From Rhodocollybia butyracea (Eukaryota; Basidiomycota; Agaricomycetes; Agaricales; Omphalotaceae): a stretch of 64,000 nucleotides of DNA. Made by a program: the position numbers and the translations under genes. The stretch spans positions 1 through 64,000 of the forward strand of contig JADNRY010000272.1 in NCBI GenBank assembly GCA_015501585.1, written 5' to 3'. How positions within the stretch are numbered: the stretch's first letter is position 1; every line of letters begins with the position of its first letter. Shown here piece after piece: positions 1 to 12,659 of this stretch. The notes beneath the pieces were generated by a model. That model worked only from the letters and a program-made list of their open reading frames with translations. It had not been told where the DNA came from and ran no database searches.

Positions 1-39
1 ACATCCACGCAAATTTGCTGCGGATGTAGAACATGCTAA

Positions 40-1135
40 AGCAACTTGCAAGCCACAATGTGCTCCATAAACAACTGCATTACTCCCATAGGTAAACATA
101 CAAAGATAGTAAACTGTTACTCATATAGTTTAACATCCACCACAAGCACTGCAGACACAGAACACACTAAAGCAAGCTTGCAAGCCACAATGTGCTCCAT
201 GACAAAACTACATTACTCCCACAGTGGAACATACAAAAATATTAAAACATTTACTCATATAATTTAACATCCACCGAATGCACTGCAGACACAGAACACG
301 CTAAAGCAAGCTGCAACCACAATGTGCTCCATAACAAAACTGCATTACTCCCATATGAACATACAAAAAATATTATACATGTTACTCATAAGTTCAACAT
401 CCACTGCAATGCACTGCGAACATAGAACATCTAAGCAAACTGCAAGCCACAATGTGCTCCATAACAAAACCACATTACTCCCACAAATGAACATACACAA
501 ACATTTACTTATATAAGTTTAACATCCACCGCAAAGCATTTGGATGTAAAATATGCTAAAGCAAGCTTGCAAGCCACAATGTGCTCCTTAAAAAACCGCA
601 TTACTCCCACAGGTGAACATACAAAATATATAACATGTTACTCATATAGGTTTAACATCCACCACAAAGCACTGCGGACGCAGAACATGCTAAAGCAAGC
701 TTGCAAGCCACAATGTACTCTATAACAAAACCTCATTACTCCACATATGCAAACATGTTACTCATATAAGTTAAACTTTCACTGCAAAGCACTTCAGATG
801 TATAATATGCTAAGCAAGCTTGCAAGCCACAATGTGCTCCATAACAAAACCACATTGCTCCCACAGGTGGAACATACAAAAATACATAAACATATTACTC
901 ATATAGGTCTAACATCCAAAGCAATGCACTGCAGATATAGAACATGCTAAAGCAAGCTTCCAAGTCACAATGCCCTCATAATAAAACCACATTACTCCCA
1001 CAGGTGGAACATACAAAAATACGTAATCATGTGACTCATATAGGTTCAACATACACCGCAATACATTCCGGATGTAGAACACACTAAAACAGGCTTGCAA
1101 ACCACCATGTGCTTCATATCACTCCACATGTGGAA
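40..1135. repeat. Tandem array of ~131 bp units
   Basis: About eight and a half diverged copies of one unit lie head to tail. The marker 'gccacaatgtgctcc', or a one- or two-base variant, recurs near 52, 185, 318, 446, 573, 707, 827, 964 and 1100, so the period is about 131 bp. Each unit also carries 'cattactccca', 'aacatacaaa' and 'ttactcatat'. Units differ by small indels and substitutions, so short open frames through them are not genes. The array lies just beyond the 3' side of the minus-strand Helitron gene and could belong to that element or to the flanking chromosome. Confidence 0.9.
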
Positions 1136-1140
1136 CATAC

Positions 1141-1683
1141 AAAATACAATTCTAAACAGGTAAACATTATACTACTCATATAGATTCAACTAAGGCTTAC
1201 CACTGCACCATATACAGTCATGGCTGTGTTTTTTAATGACCATTTTAACAACAGAAATCTGTGCACCATACAGTGTTTAAATTTCTGAAGGCTTCACCAT
1301 ATGACTACTGTTTATTGCGATTTTTAGTGGTCATGACAATCTGCAATCATAGATGGAAGTTGAACTACAATTTGTACTGCCTATAATGTCCACAAATGCC
1401 AATGTAATCACAGACAGTGGTAGCGAAATAGCATACAAGAAATTGAGAGGGCATAACAGAGTACAGTGAAGCATGCAAGCACAAGCTTGAGGTCATAGAG
1501 AGAAAAACATATTCCAACCCCAACTAGCATCAAGGGGGGGGGTTCTGGAAAAAGGATTTACAATCTCAACCTAAGTAACATGCACTTATTCAACTTCTAT
1601 TAGAGCCAAGGATGATATGGTGTTAGCTCAGTAGGTGCTTCAACAACACTCAAATACAGTCTATGTTATTACATGTGGTATGG
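1141..1683. other. AT-rich gene-free stretch between the array and the Helitron
   Basis: No reading frame or RNA gene is convincing here. A run of nine G lies near 1535. The 3' end of the Helitron (hairpin plus CTRR, read on the minus strand) should lie somewhere in this stretch or in the array, but I could not identify it by eye. Confidence 0.5.
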
Positions 1684-4600
1684 TCAGACATTACCAAGAT
1701 CTGTGTTGTCACGCTTTTTACACCTCTTTCTTGAAAAATGATCAACATCATTAGTGCGTTTGCGCTTTTGTTGAACATCAGGGAAAACAAATGTATGATT
1801 AATAGTAAATATTGTCTCACTTTCATAATCAGGAACTATAGTAGCAACATCTGATGAAAAACCCCATTTAATTAAAGTATTACATTCAATGACTTCGAAG
1901 CGCCTTGATTCAAATATCAACTCCTGTGTATAATGGGTTCATTTAAATCTTGCAAACATACTTTCTTTGTAATAAACAGTCCACTTCGACTTGTAACACA
2001 TGATGCAGCAACATATGAAGCCCAACTTCCATCATGGAATTGCATATAACAAACAGCCAGCGTCTGGCTTGCGATGATTGACCAGTAACAGCAAAACCAG
2101 CCTGAAATGGAAGTTGTGTGCGCATCACCCGAACACTACATTTTCCTACTTCAGGAACATCAACCAATGTTGAAAAATACCATGTAATAGTCTTGATTGG
2201 AAAATAACCTTGTGTAAACCAGCCAATTTAACCTTGCTACCAGGAAATTCAACAATTGCACAGTAGCATGAGAAATCCATTTTCATCTATTTCAGTATCA
2301 ATGCTGCGCACAAAACCTTTGCACCATTTGTAATACCAAGATCTGTATTAATATTGCGACCACGCAGAATAACTGGCATACCAATATACAGATCAAGAAA
2401 TCCAGGAAGAGAACCTGTTAAAGTTGAAGATGAAGTATCTAAATTCAACAACTGAGTCTGGACCTCCTTTTGAAAGCATCCTTCTTCTAACAATGGTGAA
2501 TAGCTACTTTCTAATATTTTATCATGAGCATAGCATGCAACAACTGGTGGACAAGTCATGTCATGACAAATTGCATGACATTTCCAGTGATTAATCTTTG
2601 GCGCAGCTTATTAGTTGAAACAATAATTGATGATAAATATGCAGATTCTTCTTCAAGTACAACACCTTCTGGAAATTCAGAAGACTTCATAACACGACTA
2701 TTAAACAAGTCAACATCAGATTGCAGACATGTCTTGTCCGCAGTCTAAACCAAGCATCAGCATACAGAGTGTCACTATTCATTCGCTTTTGTTCTGAAAG
2801 AGTGATTACAGCATTGATTGACTTCCAAGCCAGGCGCCCAAGTCTATTCATTGTTCTTTATCTTTTTTTACACCATGAGATTTATAGGAATGTATAATGC
2901 TCTACCAGAGATGCAGGATATTGATACATGTCACCAGAAAATATACATTAATACCACCAAAATATTCATCTTGGACTTCTTTTGCAAATCGCAGCGCTGC
3001 ATCTATTTCAGCAAGAAGTGATTGTGACACCAGGATATCTCATCAATAAGCAGCAGTTGCACATCTTTCCATTCCTGCCGCAACTGAGCTCTTGCCATTA
3101 CACCAATTTCAAAAGAAATTTCTTCAGATCCTCCTAAACTGCAGTTTGATACACCCTTTGGATCCTTCTGAACTGTTATTCCAAGACCTTTATGGATAGT
3201 TGTTCCATCAATCAAAGCAGCAGCAGTACCTGTAGGTGCAACAAATCTGATTGTATGGTCCAATCCAAAAAATTTCATTACTCTCTGACAGCTTTCACAA
3301 CATGAGTTTTCCTGTTCCACCTGGACCAGTCAAGAACATCCGCAGTGGATCCTTTGAAAATATGTTAAGCACATTTTGCTGTATCATAGTAGAAGATATT
3401 ATTGTAAAAGCTTGCAACTGCTTTGCATTCAACTGAAATTTCTCTGCAACCCCTTTTTGCAATGTGTTAATGGAAGTAACAATAGGTAATGAAGACGTTG
3501 TGGCATTGTTTGTTGATGTAATATTGATTCATTGATGCAGTATCATTATTATATAATTGCAAAGTTTGAACTTGTGAAGATGGTTCTGAACAAGACCTTC
3601 TAGCAGCTGATATTAAATTACTTTGAGTCTTTATCTCTTTATTCCAACCAGATTTCTGTGCAGCAGTATATTGAAGTAAGCTGAATTAGAAGCCTGCTCC
3701 TTCAATTTTGTACACAAAAAACTACTTGGCTTAGAAAGCCACTGGCAAAAAACAAGATTGCGCTTCAACAGAACTGATTTATAATCCATGACAGATAATA
3801 AAGAATTTGATCCTGAACCATACACAAAACTGAACATCATCGTCATTATCATAATTGACATTAGGCATGTCAGGCAAATTCATGCTCACATCCTTCATCA
3901 TATTTGACTGTTTCCGAATGTGCTCAGCATCACGCTCATCTTGACACTCATATATTGCTTCCCAATTGCGCAAAACAGCTCTAGCTACATCATCAAATGG
4001 AAATGAATCAAATTCATCTATAACATTACTTCAACAAGAGGATTCTGTGCAGAAAATGGCTTAAAATGAGCAAGAACAAACAATTTATACAAAGGTGAAT
4101 TTTGGTGAGGAATTGTTGAACCAATAACAAGAGTACAAGAACAGGACCAACATCACCATTTTCGAGATATGTATGTCGAATAAGATGATGTGTTGCAGAC
4201 TTTGGATGTCCATCAAGTAAATTATAGCGCATAAGAACTCCAACTCGAGTCTGGGCTGTATTTTTGACCTGTGTGCTAGACTTAGATTCACATGAAAAAT
4301 ACCGGATAAAATCAAAAAAATTTATATTACTAAGAGTCGGACATCGAAACCAATAATCATGAACTTGTTGCATTCTCGCAAGCGGCCATTTCTATCAATT
4401 GATATTTTCACTGATACATCGCTTGCTGCATTATCATCATCACCATCACAATCCATCTGATTATGCAATATAGGGAACTGCTGTTTTACAAAAATCAACA
4501 AATTTCCAGACGGCATAGGCACTGTTTTATGAGATGACATAGTATCTCCAAGCTGTCGCAAATATTGAACAGCTTGCTGTGCATGAAGTTGCTGTCCTCG

Positions 4601-7600
4601 ACCAAAATGTGTTAAGCATCGATGCAAAAGTTTTTTAGACTTTCCCAATGGAGTCTCATTAATATCATCTAATGTTACTGAAGCAACAGCCTTGGACAAT
4701 AAAGTTAACAAATGCTCAGTTTTCAGAGGCATTTTTGTTATATAATCTGTAATATAAAACATTGCTGCTCTTGCAGCTTTTCCACTTAGAATACATTTTC
4801 AAATCATGATTATGTCGAGTGCACACCAGCACAACAGGATTATTCCATTGACATCAGATTCAAGTCGGGAAAAAATAATTGAATTTGTTTTGTTATCAAA
4901 ATAAGATATGGGAACAATATCATGAGGAAAACAAAAGCGACATACTGTCTTATCTTCTCTTCCCTTATAGCACACAGCATATGGCGATGCCTTTGATGGC
5001 ATTCTCCTATTCTTTTATGTTCACATTTAAAATTATGCAACCATTCAACCGAATCAGCATCATGCGACTCAACATTACTATTAAGAGGAGGTACAGTGGC
5101 ATTTCAACACGTGGCTCATCATCTTTTTCAATTAATATATCCACTGCAGGAAGATGATGATATATAATGCTTTCAAAAAATGCAAAAAACCTCTTGCAAT
5201 ACTCATCAGATTGTTGCATTTTTGCATGTACTTCAGAGGGATTTTCAGCACCTTCCAACCATATAAAATAATGACCATGAAATTGAGCCCGCCCTGTCAA
5301 CTCTGAAACACCATAAAATGCTTTCATGCCACCAAATATTCCACCTTTGCGAGCAGGCTTTCCAGCTTTGAAATCCCAACCAAATAAATCACGAAATAAA
5401 CATATAAACATAAATTCAAAGAAATCAGCTGCAGCAACAGGATCTTTAGCTACCCGCATCGCCCTATCAGCTCTACAAGCAGGTATTTCAGGATAACGAG
5501 ATAATAAATCCACCATCTCATCTCCAAAAATAACCTGAAATACTGGACTATGCACTGCAGAAGGATTAAATGTGAAAAACAAAGTTGGTAGATTAAACAT
5601 TGCAAAATAACTGCGAATTTCATGCCGAGCACTAATTTTTGAAGCTTGAGATCCTGGTATCTTTGCAGACACAACATTAACTTCTTTAAGTAATAATAGT
5701 GCATTTTTCTCAGCATCAGTATATGATGCTAGGTTCTTCTCATAGCGCATATTTTCAGAAAGCTTTATAAGAACCTCTGGTGTTACAGATAAAATTGCAG
5801 GAACGATGCGCGCAAACTGAGATTGCTTTACCAACAATGATGTATGTAAATGAGCCTTCCGCCGCTGAATCAAATTCAGCACCACAAACATATAGAAATA
5901 ATGATATCGAAAGTTGCGTGCAGCTTGATCAAGAAGATGTTCAGCATGAGACTCAAGAGATACAGGAGGATTTTGTACTTCATCTTCAAAACCTCCTATA
6001 CCAAGAGGATACAATGTAGGAAACATACCAGGAAACAAATCAGGATTATTATATTCAATTATTGGATCTTTTTCATATATGAGTGGAAGTCGCTGAGTAG
6101 GATTAGATGCAACTGCAATGTTATGCAGTGCACTGGCTCTCATAAATCTAGCAGGTACATAATTAGACTCTGAATCATACAGCCCAGATTTCTCCAACAG
6201 CATATCATCCTGCTGACTATCAGTCATAAGTTCTCCTACATGCTGATCAAAACCAGAAGTTTCCATGGAAAAAAGACTAGCTGGATTTGATTCAATATCA
6301 TATATCATCCGATCCTCCAATCCGGGTAGCACACCTTCATCAGGATACTGTTCAAGTGCTTCATAGTCAATTGGAGGTAAGCAAGAAAACACCCGAGAAT
6401 GTGCCTGAATAAACTTCAACAGTGACAAGATTTTTGACTTGCGCACCATATAAGCACTAAGCTTACTTAATTCATCCTTTCTCAATTTCCGAGAACCAAC
6501 AAACACAACAGTAATTAAATCATTCACATCACTAGGTGTGCGTGGCAACTTCTTTGCATGAGATATAACTTGCATAGGATGTGCACATGTGTTCCCATGA
6601 ATATACAACGGATTTTCTTCAGATGTTGAACCATACAACCGAGATACATGGGCTGTTGTACGATATAAGCTACACGCCATTTCTTCCACCCATGTGATAT
6701 CTTTCAACTCATCAGGAAGTTCTCCGCGATACAGGCCATTATTCAAAGCAAGCCGTGGAAGTTTACTTCTCGTAAGAGATGAAAAACATTCTGAGCAAAA
6801 ATAAACATTAGCAACACCACTCTCATTCAATTTTATACCTTTAGGTTCAAGCAGAAGTCCATTCAAAGAACTGTTGACATAAGAGAACCTTGAACTTGCG
6901 ACATGATCCAATATATAAGGATTATGCACACGCAGCAACTCCAGCGATGGTAAATCAGTAACAGTGTGATAACATCCTGACCGTAAGCGATCCTCAGATC
7001 CACATGATGCACAAATATCCAGCGGTTTATATCTTATTCCCTCTGAATATGAGCGTATGCAAGATTCAATAACAGCATCAGAAATAGGCTGTGGCCATTG
7101 AGAACTGACACGTTGAACTTCGCTCTGCTCCTTAACAACCTTTGCAACACGCACACCGCGTCGCTCTGCAACGGCATCACGAACATCCGTAAATGCATTA
7201 GCTGCATCATATCCTACATCACTGCAAAGCTCAAATATAGCATCCAAAACCGCTTGTCCATATCCTCTCTTCTTCAAAATATGATACACATAATCATCTC
7301 GCTGAAACAGTTCAACACTTGTAGCAGAACATTGCACACTAAGATACAGTGTAATAATCATAGAGTCATCCAGTGAGGAGATTGCTCGAAAATCCCGTTC
7401 AAAACACTTACTCAAGCAAACCTGAAGTGACTGTGAAGACACTACACCATACCCAAAACTTACTTTGTGACTTGTACACAGATTTCCCTTTCTCACTTTG
7501 AGTAACAACGTGGAAGGCATCCACCATCTGTGATATATCATCCTCATCTGTGCAGTGAAACACACTTTCAACCTTCTTCAAAACACTCTTGCGAAGAAGT

Positions 7601-7944
7601 ACATGATCAACTCCACGAGAATCAACACTACAAGGCAACACCTGCACCATTTCATAAGCCAACGGAGAACCAAACACTTGCCTATAGCCTGAAAAAACAC
7701 GCTCAAACATATTATCATCTTCGATATCAACAAATTCACCATGCATTCGTGAGCACTCCTCCTGTATGAAACATATAGCAGCCTTCCGAGTTTTAAACTT
7801 CTTCCCTATCGACTGAGGAAGCGATGTAAACATAGAAAAAGGAAGCGAATTCAACAGCAATCTCTGCTGGGTAGCAAGATTTGGTACAGCCCATATCGGG
7901 ATAGTCTTTTTCACTGAGAGAAATCTCTCGTACATAGCATTCAT
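1684..7944 (-). pseudogene. Helitron Rep-helicase (RepHel), decayed
   Basis: This is a rolling-circle transposon protein read right to left through several frames. The order is: N-terminal part (7944-7408); a zinc-ribbon-like CASC...FCSEC region with a DUF6570-like block ('LPRLALNNGLYRGELPDELK'); and the Helitron_like_N/Rep domain with the HUH pair in 'FHGHYFIWLEG' (His codons within 5271-5279). The two catalytic tyrosines are present as 'YITDYITK' (about 4733-4756). A PIF1-type helicase follows, with Walker A 'TGPGGTGK' (about 3306-3330), Walker B 'LLLIDEIS' (about 3025-3055), 'GMPVILRGRNINTDLGITNG' and 'RTQLPFQAGFAVTG'. Family proteins are single chains of roughly 1,400-1,800 residues. Here frame changes occur near 5010, 4800, 4385, 3990, 3320 (twice, right after Walker A), 2290 and 1940, so the copy is dead although several motifs survive. 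A few breaks could be introns. Confidence 0.9.
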
Positions 7945-8086
7945 AACGGTGAAAGTGAACCTGGAAAAAAGACACAGCGGCAGAGGTAACGGCGAAAGTC
8001 ATCCTAGAAACAGGATGTCGCAGCAGAAGTGAATACAGTAACAGCGAAAGGTGTCCTACCGAAATAAGATGCGGCGACAGAACTAG

Positions 8087-8140
8087 ATACGGTGCTGAAA
8101 ACTGATACGGTGCTGAAAGCTGATACAGTGCGGAAAGCTG
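8087..8140. repeat. 18-bp tandem repeat, three copies
   Basis: Three consecutive copies of 'atacggtgctgaaaactg' and variants (gaaagctg; acagtgcgg), with a partial fourth copy after them. It lies in the gene-free gap 7945-8328 between the Helitron gene and the retroelement fragment. Nothing else is recognisable in the gap. Confidence 0.75.
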
Positions 8141-8328
8141 ATATGGCGATAGAGATGATTGGAGTGGTCAAAAAATAAGAAACGTGTGAAAAAACAGCCA
8201 CGACGAGCGTTATCGCCAATAGCGTCATCGAATCAGTGTGTGAAGCATTACATCATGGCAGAAATCTGAAGGATCAGATAAGAAACGAGGTTCACAAGAC
8301 CCTCTCTTCCCTTCGGTCAGAGTCGGGG

Positions 8329-10145
8329 ATTGTGGGACAACTTTGCAATATAGAGGGAAGGAGTCCAGACCGAAGTAAAACCAAGAAGATACTGAATTGG
8401 GCACAATTAGAGACTCCTACCGAGGTTTGTCAGTTTCTGGGGCTACGCGGAACAGTTAGAATCTGGATCAAGGATTAGTCGATGCACTAGAAAAGTGCCA
8501 GCCAGATACGGATCCATACCAATGAGCGAGCGGGAAAGCCAGTACTCGCCAAAACTGGAGCTATTCGGTTGCACAAGGTGGAGGCTCTACCTGGTTGGTG
8601 TACGACGGTTACGTGTAGAAGTGGACGCCAAGCATGTTGAAGGAACCAGACACTCAACCTAATGCCACCATTAATCGTTGGATTCAGGGAATACTATTGT
8701 TTGATTTCGAATTAAAACACGTACCAGCAGTCCGATTTCAAACCCCCGATGCATTATCCCGAAGACCAGTATTGGAGGAAGAATCCGTAGACTCCGACGA
8801 TGATGAATGGTTGGATGGAATTCAGGATATGTCGAGGCGGGATTACTAGGATACGATGCTAGGACGCTCCCGTCATGTTTTCCATCGGGACAAATACAGG
8901 AGTTGCCCCTAACCGCCCAAAACGATCCTTTATTCTTTGTGACACTGGAATCTCCGTACTTCCAAACCACTCAGTCCAAAAAGAGATTCTTGCGTTTAGC
9001 TCGTCGCTATCTAATGAAAGGGGATCGGCTTTTTTGAAGGAATGACAAGGGACTACCCTTACTAGTGATTATGGATCCCGAGCAGCGAATGAGGCTGTTA
9101 GTTCAAGCTCACGACCGCTTAGTCCATAGAGGTGTTCGCGCGGCGTACCAGACCCTCAGTCAATGAGTATACTGGCCTTATCTGAGAGCCGACCTTAAAA
9201 TCCTGCAAATTAGAAGCCTAACTAGGATGCAGAAAGCACTCACTATTTCAACTCCCTCCTTACTTTTTCAAAAATCAAATGTAGATGTTATGTTCATGCC
9301 TCCAGCCCGAGGTTTTTCATCTATTGTGGTAGCCAAGGACGACCTGACCGGAGTAATAGAAGCACGCGCTCTAACTAGTAACACGGCCGAAGCATTGGCG
9401 AAATTTTTCTGGGAGCAGATTTATTGTTGATATGGCTGCCCCCACCAAGTCACGACTGACAACGGAGGGGAATTTAAGGAAGGAACTCGTGAAAAATATG
9501 GGGGTCCCTCAGATAAAAATTTCAGCTTACAACAAACACGCAAACGGTCAGGTGGAACGAGGAAATTTTGTTTCAAGAGAAGGGTCGGTAAAGGCATGCG
9601 AGGGCAAAATAGGAAAGTGGCTAACCAGAATACAAGAAGCGGTATTTGCCGATCGAGTCACTGTGAGCAATGTTACCGGATATTCCCCCTACCAGTTACT
9701 GCATGCCACAGACCCCTTAATGCCCTTTGACCTTTTAGAAGCCACCTTCCTGGTTGAAGGATTTTATGATGGAATGAGCACCAGCGAGCTGTTGGCAAAG
9801 CGAATTCGACAAATTGAGAAGTATCCGAAGGACATGGCAAGGGCCGCCGATATATTATTAAAGAGTCGGTTCAAGTCATAGCAACAGTTCGAAAATCGAT
9901 TCAAGAAGCGACTAATTCCCTAACATTATGCCGCCGGTGCACTGGTGTTGGTAAGAAACGCACGAAGGGATCATGAAATTGGAGGAAAGGATCGCCCTCG
10001 ATATTTTGGACCTTACATCGTGGTAACACGAACTCATGAAGAGGCATATCGACTCAGTGAAATGGTTGGAACTCAGTTTAATGCAGCAATAGCAGCATAT
10101 CGGTTAATGCCTTACATTACACGAGAACGCGCACTGGATGGTTAG
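8329..10145 (+). mobile_element. Ty3/Gypsy pol remnant (RT end, RNase H, integrase)
   Basis: This is the 3' half of a retroelement polyprotein, broken by stops and frameshifts. 8329-8478 encodes the post-RT segment ('TPTEVCQFLGLRGTVRIWIK' then TAG). 8634-8849 is the RNase H/connection end ('DALSRRPV'). 9090-9170 is the integrase zinc-binding region ('HDRLVHRGVRAAYQTL'). 9227-9500 is the integrase core, with a DDE aspartate in 'TTDNGG' in a shifted frame. 9500-10145 is the integrase C-terminal part ('NGQVERGN', 'RYFGPYIVV'). The left edge is abrupt: homology to the copy at the right end of the window begins at 8329, so this copy is 5'-truncated. No LTR was recognised. Confidence 0.9.
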
Positions 10146-10292
10146 GGCAGGATGAGTAGGAATGAATCAGAAAAGAAAAATACCAATCAGGAGAGAATTT
10201 ATTAACAAGTCAGTGTGACATTGAAATAGGAATACTCACCAACTCATAAAAGCGCATTGGCCTTTACTACATTTGGAACGACGCACGAGGCA

Positions 10293-10300
10293 TATATAAA
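10293..10300 (+). promoter_or_regulatory. TATA box candidate for the 10377 ORF
   Basis: A perfect 'tatataaa' lies 77 bp before the ATG at 10377, in the 230-bp gap after the pol remnant. The distance suits a basal promoter with a short leader. This is inference from position and sequence only. Confidence 0.4.
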
Positions 10301-10376
10301 CCGCAAACCTAAAATAAAATTGTTACTGCGTCCCACCAGCACATCGTCCCTTTTCTTACATCCGTAATATCACACT

Positions 10377-11326
10377 ATGGAATCTTCGCCCTCTACTTCG
10401 ATAGACATAACCAGTGAGGACACAGGAACGACACTCACTGTTGCTACTTGCGGAACCACCACACCCACTTTCGAGGAAGCCGAGGCTGGCGATATGGGTT
10501 CGATGATTATAGCGGAATTAGAATCAGTCTTTCTTACTTCAACGGAGCCTTCAGAGGAAGCGCTAGAGGCTTACCTTAGTCGTTTCGATGGAAGGCCAGC
10601 CCCCGTGGTCAGTTTTAGCGTTCAATGGATCGAGAATTTGACCACCGCAGAAGAGTACGACGAGTTTATCGCCTCGCAGCACGGCACCGATCCCCAAGAC
10701 CGGCGCGCCGGAAAAGTTCTGTTCGGAGACTTAGACCTAGGATGGTATCGAACCCCTCTCCATAAACATCGAAGGTACATTCCTCAGGAAGGAGACTTGT
10801 TGGTGTTGCCCCCAACACGGGTACCTCGATCGATTAGGGGAATTCGGTGTTTCTCCATGACGCATGCCTCACTTTTGCCCTTTTCACTGGTAACTGGAAC
10901 TCTTATACTTGCAGGAAACGGCCACGAGCGCGCTATGGTATTGACTCCTCTCCTTCAACAAGGACATTATCATTTTTTGTTGTGCATTCAGGGAGTGCAT
11001 GACACCTTTCTTATCCGCGCCCACGAGAATTGCATGGATCGGAGCTGGAGTGAATGGAACAGATGAGACGAGAGTACGGACAAGGATCCTTTCAAGCATT
11101 GTTTTCAGCCGGAGGTGACACTTTGGAGCAGCGATTGGAAGGAATTCGTCGACAGCAAAAATGGCACGAATGGGAACTTCGTGAGTCAGGTTCGACGCAT
11201 CAGGAACGCTCGTCCTTTTGGACCAAGGCTTGGGAATTTTGTACTAGCCTGATTTGTGACGCCGGACACGGGGAAGGAAGATTAGCTGATGGACCTTTTG
11301 AACTGCGACGATCTATAAGTCCTTAA
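10377..11326 (+). pseudogene. Retroelement-associated accessory ORF, frameshifted
   Basis: A 229-codon frame runs from ATG 10377 to TGA 11066. It continues without loss of coding character in another frame from about 11054 ('MRREYGQGSFQALFSAGGDT') to 11326, so one base is probably missing near 11055 and the full product would be about 315 residues. The start is acidic and Ser/Thr-rich; the middle has 'GWYRTPLHKHRRYIPQEGD'. I recognise no catalytic domain. It lies directly downstream of the Gypsy pol on the same strand, suggesting a third ORF of that element rather than a host gene. The TATA-like box upstream would allow separate transcription. Confidence 0.55.
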
Positions 11327-12659
11327 CACTAAAGAACCGTTGTAATTGGCGCGCTCGCACTAATATGTGCGAACAAGATCTCGGATCGAATAAAAATGAA
11401 TAGTTGTCTTGGATCACACCGCAGTGGCCAACGTGAACGAATAAACTTATCTAGTTTTTTTAGTCCCCATCTTTTTTTAGAACTGCTAATAGACCGCTGA
11501 GGACAGCGGTAAATTCCGTCCCCCGCGAAGATGTCATGGTGTAATTAGCTTTCGAGAATGCGTCACACGAATCGGGCCTACATACGTAAGGTCAAAGCAA
11601 GTCATATCAGTCGACTCGGAAAAAAAATTAGGATGCCGCTCTACGTTGTCCATAGTATACGCACCCGCGGTGGGTGGAGCGTAGCCCAAGATAAAATCAG
11701 TAGAATAAGTATTTAAAGGATACAAAGCAGATAGAAGAATTAATTCACTTTTGCCCCAGTTACTGTTTATGAATTTAAGACCAGCAGAGCCTGGATACAA
11801 TTCACCTACGGTAGTACATTTACACATTTACACTGCCACTGCTTCTGCTTCTGCCCCTGTTACACAGTCTCTTTACACATTTTCTGCTTGTCACTCACGC
11901 ACCACTTGTACTACTTCTCTTCCCATAATTCCCGTACAGCTAGAGTTGCCCCTTCTTACTTTTTGTAATTCCGAACAAGAAACGCTCCGACTCACTTCAC
12001 CGCCCCGTACTCCACTCCCTATTACCCTTGGTCAGGTTACCCGGGTACTCCTTGTTACACTCCGTACCCCTCCTGTTCTCCTTACACGACTTTTCTTACG
12101 GGTGACAAAGCGAGGGCAAAGGTATTTGCAAACAAATCCAGCCTAAATCAAAAAAAAAAAACGTAGCACGGTATCAGACGCTATTAGACGGCGGTGTCGA
12201 AACAGAGCTTTATATGGAATAGACTAGTTCGAGGCGTCTGCTTAGTGTGTGGTGTATGTGTATAGTATAGTATCAGCCAATTGAATGTCGAAAGTACTAG
12301 TAAAATCACTTACAATTATGTACCTTCTTTTTGTTGATTACCGGAGTCTTCAAAGAATAAGAACCAACCTAACACAATGGGCGCAAAAAAAAGCACAATA
12401 TGGTTTGTTCTTTGCCAGTGAGATTCTGCAGTAAATCCGCCTGGATTGAGGCCTCAGCAACTAATACAACGTTGGCCACTTGAAACCCAAGACCAAAAAA
12501 TGGCATCGGATGGTAGCGAGAAGCGCATACCATTCTCTAACATTTTACATGCTCAGTCACACACAAAATAAACATGGGATGGTTATATTTTCACAATAAG
12601 ATGAATTGTTCAAATAGACGACTAACGAAAAACAAATGAAGGGGCAATCATGGGAAATA
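11327..12659. other. Gene-poor stretch after the retroelement
   Basis: No gene is convincing. A 97-codon minus frame at 11534-11827 shows no recognisable motif, and a plus frame at 11751-12146 is Thr/Pro/Leu-biased and looks non-coding. An A12 run lies near 12150. An LTR of the preceding element could sit around 11330-11530, but no matching partner was found in the window. Confidence 0.4.

Noticed and set aside
40..1135. Possible CRISPR-like array
   Set aside because: Units of about 131 bp are diverged along their whole length, with no short conserved repeat and unique spacers; the genome is eukaryotic.
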